Assembly (NCBI GenBank): GCA_964017185.1
Contig: OZ024874.1
Span: forward strand, 56,027,356-56,091,355
Direction: 5' to 3'
DNA from: Rugalucina vietnamica
Lineage: Eukaryota > Mollusca > Bivalvia > Lucinida > Lucinidae
Length of the DNA: 64,000 nt
The first letter of the stretch is position 1. Every line of letters begins with the position of its first letter. The position numbers and the translations under genes are program-made. This document shows, one piece after another, positions 42,822 to 54,486 of the stretch. Under the pieces are notes generated by a model. The model saw only the letters and a program-made list of their open reading frames with translations, was not told where the DNA came from and did not search any database.

Positions 42822-43386
42822 CCTAGGGAATTTAAGGCCTGATTTCGGCCTCATGTGTTGATAAAAAAACTGAATTTTGGAATTTTGAGGAGAAATGTAT
42901 TGCAAATAGCAGGTATAGGTCCCTGCTTATAAACTCTAGCACAACTATCACATTCAAATTACACATGTTGCCATGACAACGCTCCGAAAACCATAGAAAT
43001 ATCACTTTTTGCAATTTTGGGTCTATTTTTCACCATTCAACATCATTTTCAACTACCGGCCCACGCGGCGAACAATTTCTTATTGTGAAATAATTATGAA
43101 GTATCATCTAGAGATATTGTATGCGGAGTATAATTTTGTTCGGAGTGTGGGCTGGTACTTAAAAATTAAAAAATGTGTTCAGAAATGGTCCACCAAAATA
43201 GACCAAAAAGTGCAGAATGTGCTCTATCTATGGTTCTTCTGGGCGTTGTAGGATAAATGAAGTACTTGTTCTTGTTTTTAATAGAGGAGGCATATAGCTG
43301 TTTTAAGGAATAGTTTTCTCACCTAAATTCCAAAATTTATTTTTTTAGCAAAATCTGAGGCCAAAATCAGGCGTTAAATGCCCTAG
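42822..43386. mobile_element. Foldback element, ~565 bp, copy 2
   Basis: Same family as 26927-27494, in opposite orientation: ends cctagggaatttaaggcctg and (inverted) ctagggcatttaacgcctga. The arms pair through gttgccatgacaac and ccggcccacg. Confidence 0.88.
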
Positions 43387-43444
43387 TGACTGTTTGTTTG
43401 AGAAGTGAAGTTTTTTCTCGAGAAAAAAATCGTGACGTTTCTTA

Positions 43445-44240
43445 AGTTCTTAATCATCTCAAAGCCTTCCTGTTATTTCTTAACAGATTCGTGGCATGGT
43501 CGTGCCTCAGATCCAGTCCCGGTTCTATTTGTTGTTCCGCAAGGATCGGTCTTGGGACCGGTCCTATTTCTTATTTTCATTAATGGTCTTCCGGATTATA
43601 TCAGGCCATCTGTTCGGCTATTTGCTGATGATTATGTTTTAAACAGGAATATCCAGTCAACATTGGATTGTCAGACTTTGCAAGCTGACCTGAATAGCTT
43701 AGCTAAATGGGAAATTGATTGGCTAATAAAATTCAACGTAAACAAATGTTATTCAATGAGGGCGATCCGCCTACATCCAAGCAAACATATACAAGCATAT
43801 ACAATTACACACTGTATCAGCAAACATTAGAACAGGTTCAGTCCGCTTAATACCTAGATTTAACAATCACAGACAATCTTGAATGGGGTCGACATATTTC
43901 GGAAATTACACACAAGGTAACTAAGACTTTGGGTTTTCGCGGGATTGGGCACTGGCATATAGGTATACTAAGGAAGTTGCATACAAAACATTGGTTCGAT
44001 CTCAGCTTGAGTATGCAGCCCCTTATCTGGTATCTCTATAATAAAACCCAGAGGAGGAAAAGGTGCAGAGGACTGCAGCCAGGTGGCCCTGTAGGCGATG
44101 GAGGAACACCAGTAGCGTCGGTGATATGCTAGACGAACTTGAGTGGCCATCTCTAGAGTCCCGCAGGGAGCGGTCCTCATTAAACGTCTTCTACAAGATA
44201 CACCAAGTACAGTATCTCTTGATAAAGATAAATACCTGAT
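43445..44240 (+). pseudogene. CR1-like LINE, palm to C-terminal RT region
   Basis: The frame reads VPQGSVLGPVLFLIFINGLP, then RPSVRLFADDYVLNRNIQST and LAKWEIDWLIKFNVNKC. This is RT motif B (PQGSVLGP), motif C (FADD) and the following thumb of CR1/Jockey-type LINEs. After about 43790 frame shifts break it, but TITDNLEWGRHISEITHKV, YKTLVRSQLEYAAPYLV and WPSLESRRE are still readable in other frames. The 5' part is missing. Its first ~100 bp recur at the window's end. Confidence 0.83.
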
Positions 44241-44284
44241 CCCGGCACCCAACCTAAGGCGTTCTTGGGCATCTCATAAATCAA

Positions 44285-44450
44285 AATACACTAGACGCCC
44301 CGCTATGGCCACATCAGAGACAACCCAAGCTCTGCTTGCGGGTGAGCCAGGTGGTTTTCTCTGGGTCCTCCCGTTTCACCCACCTACTCGTCTCATATGC
44401 ATAAAAAGTCTTGAAAGGGACGAAAAACTGAATACGAAAATATGGAACAG
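44285..44450 (+). repeat. SINE tail fragment
   Basis: Contains atggccacatcagagacaac, ctctgcttgcgggtgagcca and gtggttttctctgggtcctc, matching the 3' half of the SINE at 47671-47905. The tRNA-like head is missing. Confidence 0.65.
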
Positions 44451-44535
44451 TATTCCAATAGATATAAAAAAAACTCATGTTCATTACACATATTTAGTAA
44501 ACGATGCTTTGAATGGATTAGACGATAGTAAATAA

Positions 44536-44671
44536 CTACCCCGTGACCAAAAATAAACCGATTTATCAGACAAGGATTAGTTAACAGATGAAATGGCGAA
44601 CTTTCAGCGAGCCATTTCATCTTTTTACGGCCCGAGCCTGATAAATCGGTATATGTTTGGACACGGGGTAG
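44536..44671. mobile_element. Palindromic MITE, 136 bp
   Basis: Ends ctaccccgtg and cacggggtag. The inner arms ataaaccgatttatca and tgataaatcggtatat, then gatgaaatggc and gccatttcatc, give one long hairpin. Confidence 0.85.
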
Positions 44672-44889
44672 ATATTCACTTTATAATGGAACGAAATTTG
44701 ACAAATTTCGCGAACAAGCCAATATGCAGAAGATTTCCGCCATTTTGTTTATTTGGTCAACAGCTCAGCAATCACTCCGGAGAAGGACACCTTAAAATTC
44801 GCCACCACAGAAGTACATTTTGTTGATAATTTATATTATACTTGTTTATTGTTTCATCTACGCAAGGCTGCATAACAATGGCGGAAAAC

Positions 44890-45412
44890 GATACAGAGAT
44901 CAAAGGACTTTCATAATAAGGTGCTTATCTCATCTTTGCAGGGGATTATAAAGATAAAAATAAAACTGAGATCCTTTAAGAGCAGCGAATATATAAACGA
45001 GAAAGGGGATGGGCCATACCGCGGTTTCGGCTACTTAAGCCTCTTCAGTGACCTTAGAGATTTGGCAACATGGAGCCAAAGGGAATAACAGTAATGTTGC
45101 ATCTTTCAACAAGGTAGTCGATATAAAGACTAGTATAATATAGAATGGGACCAAAAAATATTAAACGTAGGTTAAAAAATTAATCTAAACCGATTATAAT
45201 TTTCTGATTTCTCAGAATACCCTCCTGATCTGAAGGACCTAAAGGAAAATATAATCTGCACTATGGATGGTGTACTGGGAGACATTGTAGGGCCGCAACA
45301 TGACACAACATCAGCTGCAGTAATAGCAAATAAAAATAAAACTGAGATCCTTCAAGAGCAGTAACATATAAATGAGAAGAAAGGGGATGGGCCAGACCGC
45401 GGTTTTGGCTGC
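44890..45412 (+). repeat. ~400-bp repeat, tandem units 1-2
   Basis: The unit contains aaataaaactgagatccttt, gatgggccataccgcggttt, ggctacttaagcctcttcag, cagaataccctcctgatctg and ataatctgcactatggatgg. A second unit starts at about 45325 and is cut at 45412 by the iteron sequence. Copies also lie at 1, 8195 and 13346. Confidence 0.75.
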
Positions 45413-45943
45413 TTAAAGCCCCAGTCCCACTGCCCTTACGATCGCTTAAGATCGCCTTACGACCAGTTTAAGATAACATTTTTGCGATAATCACAGGTAG
45501 ACTTGTAGGATCGCAAGACCGATCTTAAGTGATTTTGGGCGGATCTCTGAAATAATCAGTTCTAACGATCGTTTGAATGACCTATAGCCATTCCAAAATG
45601 TCTAATGCAGTTATTTGAGAAGTACCGATGTTGATGAAATACTTTTTATGCGAAAATGATGCTTAAAAGTATAATCTTGAAAAAGATAATCCTAAGTATC
45701 TATGATCATCCTACGATTGATCTTAACGTTTTTGAGCAATCGTAGGATTAAAATCCGTCGCAAGCGGTTTTTGAACATGTTCAAAATTCTGGTGCAAAGA
45801 TTCGAGCTCACAGGTGAAGCGTACACAATTACAGATGATCGTATAACGGTCTCAATGAGGTCTTATGATTTTTTTCCAATCTTAAAACGGTCTTAAACTG
45901 GTCCTGCAACTTCTCAAGATCATCAGTTGAACATGTAGTATAT
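45413..45943. mobile_element. TTAA-flanked iteron element, left part
   Basis: Starts agccccagtcccactg right after ttaa, inside a 400-bp repeat unit. The interior repeats motifs such as cttaagatcg, cttacgatcg and aacgatcg. The matching right end (caatgggactggggct, then taa) is not nearby but at 54330-54346. The 400-bp repeat seems to resume at about 45944 (gaccctttaaat). Confidence 0.55.
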
Positions 45944-46650
45944 GACCCTTTAAATTTCAAATAAAAAGTAGTTTCATTTAATTATTATTTTAATATTACG
46001 AACCATGAGTACCATGATAAAACGTTTGGACACGAGATATTTCCGATGGAATCAATAAAAAATAAAACTGAGATCCTTTAGGCCAAATATATAAAACGTT
46101 GGTAAGAAAATGCATCTGAACCGATAATGAATTTCTGATTTCTTATAATATCCTCGCTGATCTCCAGGGACCAAAAGAAAAATATAATCTACAATATTGG
46201 GTGATGTACGGGGATACTTTTTAGGGCCGCCACACGGCACAACACCAGCTGCACTAATAGCAAATAAAAATAAAACTGAGATCCTTTAAGAGCAGTGAGC
46301 GTATTAATGAGAAAAGCTATGGGCCATACCGCGGTTTTGGCTACTTAAGCCTCTTCAGTGACCCTTTAAATATGGCAAAATAAGCCAAAGTGAATTACTT
46401 TATTTTTGCAACTTTCAACAGGAGAGTCGAGACAAAGACTAACATTATCCAAACAGGTCAAATATATAAAACGTTGGATTGAAAATGAATCTAAACCGAT
46501 AATGTATTTCTGATTTCTCGGAATACCCTCGCTGATCTCAAGGGACCAAAAGGAAAATATAATCTGCACTATGGATGATATAGGGGAGATTTTTAGGGCC
46601 GCCACACTGCACAAGACCAGCTGCAGTAAGGTACTTAAGCCTCTAAACAT
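45944..46650 (+). repeat. ~400-bp repeat, tandem units 3-4
   Basis: Continues the array: aaataaaactgagatccttt at 46060 and again at 46270, with ccgcggttttggctacttaa and tcgctgatctcaagggacca. The array ends at about 46650. Confidence 0.72.
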
Positions 46651-47029
46651 TGGGGCGCTAAAATTGTTTTCAAATACAAAGACGAAAAGAAACAATTTAA
46701 AAACATACTTTTTTTGAAAATCTACAGAAGTTTAATTGCATTTTTATCAAATTTTGTTTTGAAATTTTCACATCGCCCGTTGAATCCGTCTAAACAAAGA
46801 TTTTAAAACGAACCCCCAATTTTAGTCGTAACTCTCAAAACTTAACTTAACACAATATGTGTGTCTGTGGCTCCTTCAATAGTAATTTGGATGTTGAGGC
46901 GTTCTGTTGTCAGATTCCGTCAAACGTCAGTGACAATTCCTTGTCTCTCAACCATTTTTATTTCATCTCCACATGCGATTTCTATATAGTGATGCTACAT
47001 TTTGCATCGCCTTCCCTGAACCTATTAGA

Positions 47030-47480
47030 CATTTTTCACTTTTGAACGTAAATGCTGCTGGCGCTTGCGGTTACGACTTTGTGTGTGATGGGCGACGACT
47101 CGTGAGGGCATATTTGACACGAAGGCGAGGGGCGATATGAAGAATTAATTAGTCAAAACTACCAACAGTCCACCGGAGGTGTATTAAATGAGACACGCAA
47201 AAAACGAAATTGTCCAAGACGCCTAGCTGAATAGTTCAGTAGGTAGAGAGTAAGACATAGAATCCAAAGGTCCTGGGTTCGAGTCCGGGTAGGACAAAAA
47301 TTATTTTTCCTTTTCTTTGTTTCTTCCCTTTTTCGCACCTGTGACATTAAAGCTTAAAAAATTAAAAAGAAATAAAAAAAAGGAAAAAAGAAAATAAAAT
47401 TTTATCTATTGGCAAATGCAAGAATCACAAAATGCAATGCTGCATTTAATACTAAAATCGTAAGTTTCTGGATTAAACTG
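47030..47480 (+). repeat. tRNA-like-containing block, + copy of an inverted pair
   Basis: Inverted homologue of 52590-53020. It contains gctgctggcgcttgcggtta, actcgtgagggcatatttga and tagtcaaaactacc. A tRNA-like stretch follows (tagttcagtaggtagagagt; perfect B box ggttcgagtcc at about 47277), then ttggcaaatgcaagaatca. The tRNA-like part lies in the middle, not at the 5' end as in a simple SINE. Confidence 0.7.
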
Positions 47481-47670
47481 TCTAGTGAGAAGGCAGACCG
47501 CATGTATAGGTTTTTTTTATAGGTCTTGTTGGAAGCCGAGATATTGATCGTCATTAGAAGAACGGATCAGCGACCGATCCTAACGTCAACATTTATTTCC
47601 TGACTGGCTGGTACAGATAATGTGGATAGGATAAGCTGACCGCCTCTAATGACTAAAAAAATACGCAAGC

Positions 47671-47905
47671 GTCCCCCGTGGCCGAGCAGTTCAGAGCGCT
47701 GTTTCATAATCACTTAATCATCTCACCGTTGTGTCTGGTGTGAGTTCGAGACCCACAATGGCCACATGTGAGACAGGCCAAGTTCTGTTTGCGGGTGTGC
47801 CAGGCGGTTTTTCTCGGGGTACTCCCGTTTTCGCCCCACCTACTGTTTGGCGCTTTTCATATGAGCTGAAATAATCTTGAAAGGGACGTAAAACTGAATT
47901 TTAAC
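47671..47905 (+). repeat. tRNA-derived SINE with conserved tail
   Basis: The head gtcccccgtggccgagcagt, tcagagcgctg resembles a Leu/Ser-type tRNA, with B-box-like gagttcgagaccc. The tail (tgtttgcgggtgtgccaggc, ggggtactcccgttttcgcc) is shared with fragments at 44285 and 48790. Confidence 0.75.
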
Positions 47906-48789
47906 AAATACACAAGACACCAAATCAAAAAGTATAGTCACGGTACATGTTCAGATATATGTGTATTACGTATTAGATGTAAAACTACAGTTTCACGTGC
48001 TATCACGTGAGCGAACGATGTTTATTTTGTCGATGTCTCGTTTTGAGTCCATTCGACAGTAGGAAGAGCGATGGGGGCAATACCCTACATGTAGCTACAA
48101 TATGCCTAGCCACACAACTGTTTTTGTTAATTGTAGACTTTCAAAAGTATTTCTGCCATATCGAGTGCGATGGTTACGATGTAGAAAATTAATTTGTCAA
48201 GACATAAGCTTTCGTTCTGATCCTCATTTATTCTGTGTGATAGTATGCGTGTTGTTTCACCTGGTTGAATTCAAATAAATAAATTAAAATCAAACTAACA
48301 CAATTATATTATTTTCATGAGTTTCTAAAGTGTTTCCGTAGAGGACGCATAGTGTTTCAGTCGCCCCATAGTTTACTTTTGATGTTCGCCATTTTCACAT
48401 ACACGTAGAAGCAATTTTGGACACTACACATTCTGTCAAAGTGCACAAATTATTCATTTGTTTCACAAATAATGGTGTATACAGTCTTCACATTGACACG
48501 TGTTTTCTTAAGATTATTGCCTCGTGTATTGTCCCTTTTAACAGAATGGACGCTGGTCTTGTTTGGAAAGAGCTAGTAATTTTGTTTTTTATGCCTGTTG
48601 TTAAATTGCTTGTGATGTGTTGCACCGCCATGTCTCTCCCGCCTGGTGTCTATGTTAGGATGGGAAATTTAATTGTATAGATTCTTGGTCATTCTATTGT
48701 TACTTGATTACAGATAAGGGTCTCATTGTGCTCATTTCTGATCATAATGATGCGTTTTTATACAATTTTCGGCCCGTTCAAGATTATTT
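47906..48789. other. Intergenic stretch without recognised feature
   Basis: AT-rich. The short open frames here show no family signature. Confidence 0.4.
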
Positions 48790-48900
48790 TAGTTCATATG
48801 AGACGGGTAAATCAGTAACAGGAGGAAAAGAGGAGAACCCTGAGAAAACGAACTTGCACACCCACAAGCAGAACTTGGTTTTGTGTCACCCTTGATTGTA
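48790..48900 (-). repeat. SINE tail fragment (- strand)
   Basis: On the minus strand it reads caagttctgcttgtgggtgt and ttttctcagggttctcctct, the tail of the 47671 SINE family. Confidence 0.6.
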
Positions 48901-49423
48901 AGACTGATCAATTGGGCAGCAACCTAAGGCGAAGAGTTCATTGTCTTGGTGTTGGTAGTTGCCAAAGCGATATTGCTGCGCTGAAGGTTGTTTTAATCCA
49001 TTTTATCACATGTTGTGTGATGTTGCATCAATCTTTGTTGTAAGGACTTTGATTGTATCGCAAGCATATACGATGGTGCTGACACTGATAGACAATGCCC
49101 GAATACACATATTCATGTACAGTATACCACGCAGACATTTCACGTGTCCATTTACCGACCTTTTATACAAACGTACCGCCATTCATGATTCTAATATATA
49201 TACATGTAACAGGGGAAATTTAATTGTGTTGTGTTTGGCTATTGAAATTTTGTCCCAGGGCCCATCGACAAAACAAAGATCATATCACGCCGGATCAGTT
49301 ATCAAACCACATTGCAGCTTGGAAAGCCGAACGCAGTTGGTGTTAAGGACATGCGTTCTTTTGTCCTTTTTTAACATTTAAAAGTACGATTTCTATCATG
49401 ATAAAGTTTATACTGAACCTATT

Positions 49424-49580
49424 AAGCAAGCCTCTATGGTGCAGTGGTTATTTCACGTGCCTTATAAACCAGAGATGGCAGGTTTGATCCGGGTCTTCTT
49501 GAGTCTGTCGGATGAGACTATAAACTGAGGTCTCGTTTCCATATGACCTTTGCTGTTGGATTAACGCTCAAATCAACAAA
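49424..49580 (+). repeat. tRNA-derived SINE, second family
   Basis: The segment ctatggtgcagtggttattt is A-box-like and ggcaggtttgatccgggtct B-box-like. They are followed by gtctgtcggatgagactata and aactgaggtctcgtttcc, a typical SINE body. Confidence 0.7.
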
Positions 49581-49786
49581 CCGATTCAATTTATTATTTA
49601 TTTAAATTCAGATTGAGTAAGAAGCTTATGTGCTTATATGCTTGCCCGATTCCGGACGCAAAGATGGGTCCGAATGAGTAAGGCTGAGAATGATCAAATG
49701 TTGTAGATCTGCCGTCAGCATGTGTAATACATGTGCACTAAAACGGTACCATATATCATGACGATATCATTACAAAACCTTATCAA

Positions 49787-49930
49787 GCAAAATACAGTGT
49801 TTTTTCTTTTTTAAGTTGAAAAAAAAATGAAAATTTTCAATTCAACAGTTTTGATATTTTCTTATTTGTTCAAAACATAGATTGTGGACACAAGATAGAA
49901 CGAATACTCACAATCTATGTTTTCAGAAGC
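49787..49930 (-). mobile_element. CGAGGCGG hairpin MITE, copy k, first half
   Basis: Degraded reverse copy: ttttgatattttcttatttg, caaaacatagattgtggaca and acaatctatgttttcagaag. The rest is at 50710-50797, with an unrelated element between. Confidence 0.65.
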
Positions 49931-50709
49931 ATAGACAACCTAAGTTGACCTTGTCTTATAATAGGTTAATGTAATCCCTGGGTCATATATAGACTTTGTA
50001 GATGCTTCATGCCAAGTTTCAAAATCATAGGCCTTTTGATTATTTTAAAGGTTTTTCAATTTATAGCCATGGCGGCCATTTTGGTCAAGTTACCTTGACC
50101 ATTAATACAAACTTTCGTTCCCCTTCCACGAAGTTTGGCTTTGATCGGCCATGCGGTTGCAGAGAAGATGTTTAAATATTATAGTCATATACATGTATAT
50201 ACCCCCCCAGGCAGGAGCTGACAACCACCCGGGTCTTAATGTTTTCATAAAAATAAATCTGCCCATTTGTATTATCATAGCAAGTTTCCACCCATTTAAT
50301 TACATTTAACTAATTTCCCCATTTAAATGCATGGGCGACCTACATGTAAGTTGATCTTACCGTAAAATAGGTCAAGGTCATCCCAGCGAAATGATTTATA
50401 CAAACTTTGTAGTGCTTTTAATATTGTTTGATGTTTCATGCCAAGTTACAAAATCATAGGTCTTCTGGTTCTGGAGAAGAAACATTTTAACGGTTTTTGC
50501 TATTCATAGCCAAGGCGGCCATCTTGGTCATGTGACCTGGTCCATTTATGTAAATTTCGTTCCCCCTTCCTAAGAATGCTCCGCAAACAGTTTTAACTTT
50601 GATTGGCCAAGCTGTTTCAGAGAACAAGATCATGGTAATTGTTGACAGACGACGACGGACGGACGACGGGGCATGGCCATCCTATAAGCTCACTGGGCTC
50701 ATGTGAGCT
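49931..50709 (-). mobile_element. CGTCC-type element, - strand, truncated
   Basis: The right end agctcactgggctcatgtga plus gct is the family head in reverse, next to gacgacggacggacgacggg. The modules contain ttggtcatgtgacctggtcc and gccaaggcggccatcttggt. The opposite end (gggctacttg) is absent. It splits a hairpin MITE. Confidence 0.75.
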
Positions 50710-50797
50710 AAAACTAGATATACCCCTGCATACTCAAGTTTTGCTTTATAAAAGCGTTGTTCAATGGGGTAAACATGTCACGGACATGTTATCCTGA
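50710..50797 (-). mobile_element. CGAGGCGG hairpin MITE, copy k, second half
   Basis: Reads tagatatacccctgcatact, gttttgctttataaaagc and tgtcacggacatgttatcct, which complete the MITE begun at 49787. Confidence 0.7.
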
Positions 50798-51521
50798 TGA
50801 GGATAACAGACCATGCTCGATATTACTTAAAATGTGTCAAAACGTTGTAAGGCGTAGAATAAAAAAAAAACTGCACATAAAATTAAAGATCAACTAAATG
50901 TTTCAAATCGTAAATCTTGCCATGTTTACATGTAAAAGGAATTCTGTGTGTTCACGAAAAACATGTGAAATGTAGCTACACAGAACCAATGTACGTATAT
51001 ACATGCACCAGTATGTTGAAAGTCACATGGCGATAACAAATAGTTGATAGTTGTTTTCCCACCAACAGTTATCGTCAAATGCAGACGGGATCTCGGTTTA
51101 TAGTGTCACCATAAAGCCATGGGCAGCTCAGAATTGAACAAGCGATCCCTAGTTATACATACGAGTGTCAAAAAATAATATTCTGCACTGGAAGCTGTTT
51201 TATTCGCGCCAAGCATTTGTAAGGCCGACTCGCGTTGAACGCGTAATGTATCTTTAATGGCAATCATGACAGTTGATGATGCGATTTTGTAAACATGTCG
51301 TGTCAAAGGCCACTTCTGGTTCATTGTTCAATTAGAATCAGACAGTTAAACGGGAAGACAACAATAATCATTGTTACCATTGCATATGATAACATTGTTT
51401 ACGATTTATATGTTTAATTGCTGTCTGGATTTCTTTATTTTTGCATTTTACCAATGCATATAGGTTTTAAGTTTTTATTTATTTTATTTTTTTTTTGTTT
51501 TCTCCCAGTCAACATTTTTTT

Positions 51522-51680
51522 CAGTCATGTCGGGACGGAGCCAACGCTTCCTGGGTTTAACCAGTTAGTAAGGAGTTAATGTGTCTTGCTCAAGGACACA
51601 ACACGGCTGGCGCCTGTGGGGATCGAACCCAGGACCTCTCAGCAGTCAGACGCCCTACCACTACGCCACCGCGCTCCCTA
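51522..51680 (-). repeat. tRNA-derived SINE (- strand), well preserved
   Basis: The minus strand reads gggagcgcggtggcgtagtg, gtagggcgtctgactgctga and gaggtcctgggttcgatccc, with clear A and B boxes. It continues gtgtcctt gagcaagacacattaact and ccttactaactggttaaacc. The G-rich acceptor stem no longer pairs cleanly with a 3' end, so this is a SINE and not a tRNA gene. Confidence 0.82.
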
Positions 51681-51791
51681 ATAATTTTGTACCAGTCTTA
51701 TATCAACTACATGTACGTATTTATTCTCGACATGTGATTTTACGAAGCGACTGACTGAACCACTGCGACATGAAGTCATCTACGGAACTTG

Positions 51792-51820
51792 CGTGCGTGC
51801 ATGCGTGCGCGCGTGCGTGC

Positions 51821-51851
<31 letters not shown>

Positions 51852-51852
51852 C
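51792..51852. repeat. TGCG/TG microsatellite
   Basis: Alternating purine-pyrimidine run (gcgtgcgtgcatgcgtgcgc, then about 12 tg), a sequence class able to form Z-DNA. Confidence 0.92.
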
Positions 51853-52589
51853 GCTCGCATAAAGAATATTGTCGTCCTGTTTTAGGGTAAGCAAGATACG
51901 TTATGAAAAAACGAACTGTATGTTTCTCAGTCTATAAACATTCATTTTCTTGAAAATGATACTGTTTTAGTTTGAAGTTTAATTATACTCGTATTTATTT
52001 GAATTCACCCAGATAAACATCACGCATAGTTCAAGAGAATAAAGGAGGATCAGAAAGAAAGCCTTTGACTTGGAAAAAACATCCCAAAAATCGTAATTAT
52101 CGCATTCAAAATGCTGAAATACTGTGGAAGGTCTACAAAACCTCAACTTATTTCTATGTCTATGCAAAATGTAGCTAGGATATCGCACTTATGACTTGCA
52201 GATGATTGTCTAATGGACTCAAAACGAAACATCAACCGTATAAATAACATCAAGATTTCGAGTATCTGTTTGAAGTACATGTATAAACATGCCAAAATAA
52301 ATTATGTTCTCTCACGAGACAGCACGTGGAACTGTAGGTCTTACACCTAATAAATATACATATATCATTACATGTACACTATACAGTGTACTGTTTGAGT
52401 TAGTGCCTACGTCCGCGGAAAACATTTTTAAGTCGTTCAGGGTGGCTATCCTTATCCTAGCCACATTATGCCTGTACAAGCCTTCAGTATATTCATATTT
52501 TCATGTCCCCAGAAAGAAATATTGACGCGAGGATAGATCAGCTCTTATACCAAAAATACGATCGAGCTCCCAATACATACATGTGGGCT

Positions 52590-53020
52590 GCCGTCTCAAA
52601 CTTCAATTCCTTCACGATTTAAGAATTTAATGTAGTAGGGCATTCATGATTCTTGCATTTGCCAAAAATATAATCAGCTGATAATATATGTTTTATTTCC
52701 AAAGCTTTTTTGTCACAAGAGAGACAAATAAAGAAAAGAAAAAAAAGTGATGCGTCCGGGACTCGAACCCAGCACCTTTCGCTTTCAATTCCAAGCACGC
52801 TAGCTACTGAGCTACAGAGCTAGACGTCCTACGCTATAGCATTTATTGCATGTCTTATTTAATTCGTCTTCGTCGGGCTACTGGTAGTTTTGACTAAGTA
52901 ATTCTTCATAGCGTCCCTCGTCTTCGTCTCAAATATGCCCTCACGAGTCGTTCCCCATCACACGGAAAGTCATAACCGCAAGCGCCAGCAGCAGTTACGT
53001 TCAAAAGTGAAAAATGTCTA
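52590..53020 (-). repeat. tRNA-like-containing block, - copy of an inverted pair
   Basis: Inverted relative of 47030-47480. The minus strand has tctagctctgtagctcagta, gctagcgtgcttgg and gctgggttcgagtcccggac. Both flanks are shared with the other copy (ttggcaaatgcaagaatca on one side, gccagcagcagttacgttca on the other). Its tRNA-like part is better kept. Confidence 0.72.
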
Positions 53021-53229
53021 TTATGGATAGTGCAGCGCAACGATATTCATTTTCTAGATTGAAAAATTAAGCTTCATTTTGATATGTTGGTAAAAATAGC
53101 AGCAAATAATCATGTTAACTTCATGATATGACGTCGAGCCAAAATCTTTCTACGTACTACGTAAACTTGCGTTAGATTGCCCAAAATAGTTTGTTCGTTT
53201 AAGAATATACTTTTGTCTTTTCTACACAC

Positions 53230-53300
53230 TGTTCCTGATCTTTCCTGATCTTTTCCTGTTTCTGATTTTCCTGATCTTTGCCTACTTGTACCTTTTTTTC
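53230..53300 (+). mobile_element. PLE-like 3' terminus scrap with stutter
   Basis: The segment gatctttgcctacttgtacc is preceded by imperfect repeats of ttcctgatctt (three times). Only the very end of the element is present. Confidence 0.75.
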
Positions 53301-54330
53301 ATTATTCATTGTATTGGTGATTTATACAGCACTTGCATAACCCACAGGCATTGATTGAAACGACTTCTGATGCTGCTGCTGAGGTCCGTTTAGCTTCTTT
53401 CAGCGGCATTATACTGGATGTTTGTTTGATGCAGAAAATAAAAATTGAAGTCCGAAGCTGGCAATCGACCTTGACTAACCATAGAGGCCAGTAGATACAA
53501 AGCCTGTCCTTCGGATTTTTGCCAAATGTTTGACCGGAAGCCGCGTTCCTTGCCATAAAACATAACTAGATACTTAAAGTCACAATGAAGCTGTCTTTGA
53601 AACCACGGCCCCCGGGGGCAGGGTAGCCATGGAAATGAGCGGGGCTTTGACCAAAGTGTTGCCACATCAGTGCGGGTGAAATGCCCGGGGTTTGCTTTAT
53701 ATACGCAAAAAGATCGTGAAATGAAAAGTTAGCAGGGGGAAAACAGCAGTGGTTTTACCTATCAGCAGTCCCCGCAGGGTGGGGCTTTTAGCAGAGATTT
53801 GTTGGACCAAAAGGCAAAGTCCCCGCTATCCCCCGGGGTTTGGGGAAGCGCGTGGTAACAAATGAATGATGCATAAGTCGTAGGCAATACGCGAGTAGAA
53901 TCGTTTGATTTTAATTTGTATTTGCATGACACAGGTTCTCGTATGTAGCACGAGCTACGTATTAGCTAGTGCATGAGAACGTGTATATTTTTCAATTAAA
54001 AAAGTACTTGCCAGCTTCACAAGAGCATTATATTATTTAGTATTTCCTTGTACTGGACGAGATGTACTTTTAAACCTTCAATTATTATCTGAATTACTGC
54101 GCTGTTCTATAATAACTTGCTGATTGACGAAATGTTCCATGACACATAAACCGTCTAACGGACTTAGTAATATTGCACGTGACTTTTTTTTTATTCACGG
54201 ACTTACTAGCGCGAGTGATTTTCAATCGCAGGTATGCAAATTATCAGAAAGGAAAATCGTGGAAGACCAAAAGATTATCTTAAAATTACAATCTTATAAT
54301 GAATCGTACGACTTCCAAATCGTACGATTC
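53301..54330. other. Intergenic stretch; short GC-rich palindromic blocks
   Basis: Contains ggcccccgggggcagg near 53608 and gctatcccccggggtttggg near 53826, but no family I recognise and no credible gene. Confidence 0.4.
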
Positions 54331-54349
54331 AATGGGACTGGGGCTTAAG
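54331..54349. mobile_element. Right end of the TTAA-flanked iteron element
   Basis: The segment caatgggactggggct is followed by taa, the inverted partner of 45413. What follows (ccttcagcgaccctagagat) is the continuation of the 400-bp repeat interrupted at 45412. Confidence 0.5.
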
Positions 54350-54486
54350 CCCCTTCAGCGACCCTAGAGATTTGGAGAGATTTTAGAGGTCACTAAAGGA
54401 TCAGGGGATGTGGTACCAGCAGGCTTTCTAGTGTCGTGTCCCTTTTCAGTGAGCAGTTAAAGAACTTGAATTTATAGATAATAATG

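Larger units (their letters stand above)
38288..43542. repeat. First copy of a large duplicated segment
   Basis: Matches 58747-64000 in the same orientation at an offset of 20,459 bp (20,458 after an A-run near 41910), with only about five differences noticed in 5.25 kb. It contains PLE-like copies, a hairpin MITE, a foldback element and the start of a LINE. The right limit is set by the window end, not by loss of similarity. Confidence 0.95.

Noticed and set aside
47216-47296. tRNA gene at the + block
   Set aside because: Perfect B box, but the D-arm and acceptor stem are eroded and the segment is part of a longer repeated block.
48959-49381. 140-codon ORF on the + strand
   Set aside because: No recognisable family, composition like translated AT-rich DNA, no splice context.
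51522-51680. Genuine tRNA gene
   Set aside because: A and B boxes are good, but the acceptor stem does not close and a SINE body follows.
51792-51852. Z-DNA-forming regulatory element
   Set aside because: It is a simple TG/CG microsatellite; no gene nearby to support a role.
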